The notes under the pieces were generated by a model that ran no database searches, was not told the origin of the DNA, and saw only the letters and a program-made list of their open reading frames with translations. Positions 4,781 through 6,935 of a stretch of DNA of 6,935 bases are shown here, one piece after another. Source of the DNA: Dehalococcoidales bacterium (GTDB lineage Bacteria; Chloroflexota; Dehalococcoidia; Dehalococcoidales; UBA2162); contig JAUSGV010000179.1 of NCBI GenBank assembly GCA_030648675.1, positions 1 to 6,935 on the forward strand, read 5' to 3'. Position numbers and translations under genes: made by a program. Position 1 is the first letter of the stretch; each line of letters opens with the position of its first letter.

Positions 4781-5374
4781 ATGGGTGATAAAGAAATAAA
4801 GAGCGCCTTCGAACTCGCCATGGAAAAGCTCGAAAAAATGGGCGATTCCACCGAAGAGGAGCGCACGGAGTGGAAGTACGTTCCAGAAGGCGAAAAGTTA
4901 GGCGTGCGGTACATCAAGGAAGACTTCGATTTGTTCGGCTCCCTGAACGGTTTTTCGGGAAACGCCAGGAAATACGTCATCCAGGGAATAACCGAAGTCC
5001 TGATCAGGAATATCGGTCTTCCGCACACCGAAGTCGCGAAAAAGACCACCAAGAAGGCGATGGACGCCTTGAAAATGCTAAAGAACGACAAAGTCAAAAC
5101 CGAGGCCGTCCTCACTCAGTTCCGCCGCCTTTTCGACCACTATGCCACCCAGGGAGACCAGCAGAGAAAACAGGCTCTTATGTCGCTTAAAGCCGATTTT
5201 GAAGACAGGCTCCAGGAGTCTGCCAAGCAGCAGGGCATGGCGGTGGTCGGGAAGATCGATGTGGAGAAACAGCCTCAATTCCTGCAGGAATGGCACAAAA
5301 TGCAATCCCAGTTGGACTCCCAGTACCTGAAGCTAATGAGCGAATACAAGCAGGAACTGACGACAATATCTTAA
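4781..5374 (+). CDS. Conserved-looking hypothetical helical protein
   Basis: This encodes 197 residues. GGAGG (4772-4776) stands 4 bases before the ATG, so the start is secure. The product is soluble, highly charged and almost wholly alpha-helical. It starts with GDKEIKSAFELAMEKLEKMG, then EEERTEWKYVPEGEKLGVRY, and ends in long Gln/Lys-rich amphipathic helices (about 95-150 and 165-195) that could form a coiled coil. There are no Cys, no membrane segment, no signal peptide and no recognisable catalytic motif. From memory, proteins of this kind (about 200 residues, KSAFE-LA-EK start) recur as uncharacterised families in Chloroflexota; I could not check this. It has its own promoter and is separated from both neighbours by repeats, so it is probably transcribed alone. 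Confidence 0.85.
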   Translation: MGDKEIKSAFELAMEKLEKMGDSTEEERTEWKYVPEGEKLGVRYIKEDFDLFGSLNGFSGNARKYVIQGITEVLIRNIGLPHTEVAKKTTKKAMDALKMLKNDKVKTEAVLTQFRRLFDHYATQGDQQRKQALMSLKADFEDRLQESAKQQGMAVVGKIDVEKQPQFLQEWHKMQSQLDSQYLKLMSEYKQELTTIS

Positions 5375-5394
5375 AGACGTTATGTTTAGTTGTC

Positions 5395-5450
5395 ATCCTG
5401 GAGGATAGCCTGTCCTGAGTTCATCGAAGGAAAGGATCTCAGGGTGGGGC
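5395..5450. repeat. GTCATCCTG...CGAAGGATCT repeat, copy A
   Basis: GTCATCCTGGAGGATAGCCT is followed by GTCCTGAGTTCATCGAAGGA and AAGGATCTCAGGGTGG. This matches the scattered GTCATCCTGAG-CGAAGGATCT element seen again at 6259-6287, but appears to carry a second related piece (CCTGAGTTCATCGAAGG) nested inside. ATCCTGGAGGAT forms a short palindrome at the left end. It lies between the 4781 and 5520 genes. Confidence 0.5.
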
Positions 5451-5452
5451 GG

Positions 5453-5480
5453 AAATCCCAAATCCCAAATCCCCAATCCC
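5453..5480 (+). repeat. Four heptamers of AAATCCC
   Basis: AAATCCC occurs three times in a row, then once as CAATCCC. It directly follows the GTCATCCTG repeat and precedes a weak extended -10 (TGG-TATATC, 5481-5489) that could serve the next gene. Confidence 0.6.
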
Positions 5481-5519
5481 TGGTATATCTTGCCCCGTTA
5501 AGTTTTGAGCTTTGTAAAG

Positions 5520-6212
5520 ATGGACGACGAACGAATCAGAGATGCCGTCAGGCAGACAGAGATTCTGCGTGCCCCGAAACAGGGTTTGTATTCTTTCGGG
5601 ACGACGAACCTTTACTATTACCTGGTGACGGAACCGGTCTATTCTGAAAAGTCCCGTCCCCCGGAAACCGTGATAAGGGAAGGTAAGGTCATTGCCGATC
5701 GACCGAAGATCGTCACCCCTTTCTATCTCTCGCGGCTGGAAGGCTTCAGCCCGGAAGCGAGAAGATATTTCGAGTCCGTACACAACGAAAAAAGTAACGC
5801 TTCCGGCCTGCTCTATACCTACAAGAACGAGCCTAAAGAACTGAACATCGTCTCCGGTCCGCTGTCCGAAGCAGTCGCCAAACTGAACGAGGATCTCGAC
5901 CGTCGCGGCGACCCCCTGGTGTCAATAATCAAGGGTTTGGACGAACTCTGGGATGTTTCGTTGATGAAATTCATTTACGAAATAACACGGACGTCGCTGC
6001 CGGACAACGTCCGCCAGATGGGACAACGCGGCTTGTTGAAAATGGATTCCGAAGGCATCCCCGCCGATGCGAGGGCACGTATCGAGGACCTTTTCCGCCA
6101 GGTATCCGCCGGAGAAAGCGAACCGGGCGTTCTAAAAGCCGAACTCGACCGCTGGGGACTTTTCCCGGAATACGAAGACAGATTCTTCAGCCTGTTCAAA
6201 AAAAGCCGTTAA
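5520..6212 (+). CDS. Hypothetical protein, function unknown
   Basis: This encodes 230 residues from the ATG at 5520. The frame also allows a TTG start at 5505 (five residues longer), but TTGAG at 5505-5509 is better read as a weak ribosome site 10 bases before the ATG. The N-terminal half (DAVRQTEILRAPKQGLYSFG, then Tyr-rich TNLYYYLVTEPVY) looks like a mixed alpha/beta domain. The C-terminal half is helical, with GLLKMDSEGIPADARARIED followed by a Trp- and Phe-rich tail ending FFSLFKKSR. There are no Cys, no membrane helix and no signal peptide. I do not recognise a family. Its stop codon overlaps the -35 box of the thyA promoter, so it is physically tied to, but probably transcribed apart from, the thymidylate synthase gene. 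Confidence 0.8.
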   Translation: MDDERIRDAVRQTEILRAPKQGLYSFGTTNLYYYLVTEPVYSEKSRPPETVIREGKVIADRPKIVTPFYLSRLEGFSPEARRYFESVHNEKSNASGLLYTYKNEPKELNIVSGPLSEAVAKLNEDLDRRGDPLVSIIKGLDELWDVSLMKFIYEITRTSLPDNVRQMGQRGLLKMDSEGIPADARARIEDLFRQVSAGESEPGVLKAELDRWGLFPEYEDRFFSLFKKSR

Positions 6213-6237
6213 CATCCGTTACAAACCGGAGTATAAT
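6209..6237 (+). promoter_or_regulatory. Strong promoter of the thymidylate synthase gene
   Basis: TTAACA (6209-6214, 5 of 6) and TATAAT (6232-6237, 6 of 6) are 17 bases apart. The -35 box includes the TAA stop (6210-6212) of the preceding gene. The predicted start near 6244 gives a leader of about 97 bases that contains a scattered repeat. Confidence 0.65.
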
Positions 6238-6258
6238 TGCCTTTAATCCCTTCTTACT

Positions 6259-6287
6259 GTCATCCTGAGTGTAACGAAGGATCTGGG
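6259..6287. repeat. GTCATCCTGAG...CGAAGGATCT repeat, copy B
   Basis: GTCATCCTGAGTGTAACGAAGGATCTGGG is the compact form of the repeat at 5395-5450. ATCCT and AGGAT can pair as a 5-bp stem. It lies inside the predicted 5' leader of thyA. Confidence 0.6.
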
Positions 6288-6340
6288 GGAAGGGCATTTT
6301 AACTTTTTAGTTTTAAGCCTTTAGTTATTGAGGATAAAGT

Positions 6341-6935
6341 ATGAAAATTTCTTCAATCGAAGCCCGCGACCTGCCTGAAGCCTGGTTTCTCTGCCTCTGC
6401 AAATGCCTGAACGAAGGTTACGAATACAAGATCGACCGGGGCAGCTACGCCGGGCAGCGGCGAAAAGAACTCGATTTCATCCAGGTGCACATACAATATC
6501 CGGGCAGCCGCCCTCTGGTACCGGACGTCCCCCAGGGAATACCGGCGCCGAGCACCATGGAATACGTCGAAAATTATCTCCCCTATCTCATGACATCGCA
6601 CGTCGCAGAAGGCGAACAGTACACTTACGGCCAGTACCTCGAGAAGCAGATATCCGAAGTCATCCGTATGTACAAAGAAGACGGCCACAACACTAATCAG
6701 GCTTTCATGGCCGTGGGCGATGCCGAGTCATTAAAGCTTACCGACCCTCCCTGCCTGCGCATGATAGATACCCGGATACGCTACGGCAAACTGCACTTCG
6801 TCGTGTATTTCCGGTCGTGGGACCTGTGGGCAGGCTTTCCCTCCAATCTAGCCGGCATCCAGCTCCTCAAAGAATATATGGCCGGCGAAATCGGGGTAGA
6901 AGACGGCGAGATAATTGCCATGAGCAAGGGCATGC
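6341..6935 (+). CDS. thyA: Thymidylate synthase, ThyA type (3' end beyond the window)
   Basis: It methylates dUMP to dTMP with methylene-tetrahydrofolate in the cytoplasm, the last step of thymidylate synthesis. The window holds 198 codons. GAGG (6330-6333) lies 7 bases before the ATG. Catalytic Cys138 sits in DPPCLRM. FRSWDLWAGFPSNLAGIQLL (157-176) matches the E. coli segment with Arg166, Ser167 and Asp169 (phosphate and active-site residues), and Asn169 here corresponds to E. coli Asn177, the residue that selects dUMP over dCMP. GEIIAMSKGM at the edge matches the stretch just before the HLY motif, so roughly 25 residues are missing. The rather divergent N-terminus, without the long insert of E. 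coli ThyA, is closer to the short archaeal-like form. It appears to have its own promoter at 6209-6237. Confidence 0.9.
   Translation, partial: MKISSIEARDLPEAWFLCLCKCLNEGYEYKIDRGSYAGQRRKELDFIQVHIQYPGSRPLVPDVPQGIPAPSTMEYVENYLPYLMTSHVAEGEQYTYGQYLEKQISEVIRMYKEDGHNTNQAFMAVGDAESLKLTDPPCLRMIDTRIRYGKLHFVVYFRSWDLWAGFPSNLAGIQLLKEYMAGEIGVEDGEIIAMSKGM

Noticed and set aside
4480..5115. A 211-residue minus-strand open frame
   Set aside because: It spans repeat-filled spacer and runs antisense to the well-supported 4781 gene; its translation is Ser/Arg/Phe-rich and shows no domain.
5395..5480. CRISPR-like repetition
   Set aside because: The heptamers are adjacent without spacers and the other repeats are scattered singles; there are no regular repeat-spacer units and no cas genes.

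Overview
This window looks like a stretch of a free-living bacterial chromosome. My best guess is an uncultured Chloroflexota of the Dehalococcoidia type. The basis is soft: the style of the intergenic repeats (GTCATTCCCGCGAAAGCGGGAAT and GTCATCCTGAG...CGAAGGATCT) and the feel of the hypothetical proteins, recalled from memory rather than searched. No rRNA, tRNA, transposase or CRISPR array is visible.

The left part (1 to about 2450) is relatively AT-rich and accessory-looking. It holds the last 18 codons of a + strand gene and a convergent - strand gene whose product has a membrane-embedded HEMGH zinc-protease motif but is only 89 residues long. Next is a + strand run of four small genes (448-1931) behind a near-consensus promoter: a two-part Cys-rich protein, a two-helix mini membrane protein, a 68-residue basic protein, and a J-domain protein with a C-terminal zinc ribbon. 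In the J-domain protein the obligatory HPD is APD. A convergent - strand gene fragment (2050-2296) follows, with what looks like a one-base frameshift. A strong 47-base hairpin separates it from the J-domain gene. Several products here have lost a key residue or are truncated, so the segment is either decaying or repurposed.

The right part (about 2450 to the end) is GC-richer and housekeeping-like, all on the + strand. It holds a full-length type IV half-size ABC exporter (2491-4473) with an unusual charged insertion in its ATPase domain and a probably leaderless start. Two conserved-looking hypothetical genes follow (4781-5374 and 5520-6212). Last is a ThyA-type thymidylate synthase (6341 to the window edge, missing only its C-terminus). 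Each of these genes has its own upstream spacer and, where visible, its own promoter, so they look like separate transcription units rather than one operon.

The spacers are packed with short dispersed repeats. One family occurs upstream of both the ABC exporter and the 4781 gene and contains small hairpins whose stems differ but stay paired. A second family (GTCATCCTGAG) occurs upstream of the 5520 gene and inside the presumed 5' leader of thyA. No obvious complete new defence or mobile system is present. The best candidate for something undescribed is the four-gene cluster at 448-1931, with its HPD-less J protein.
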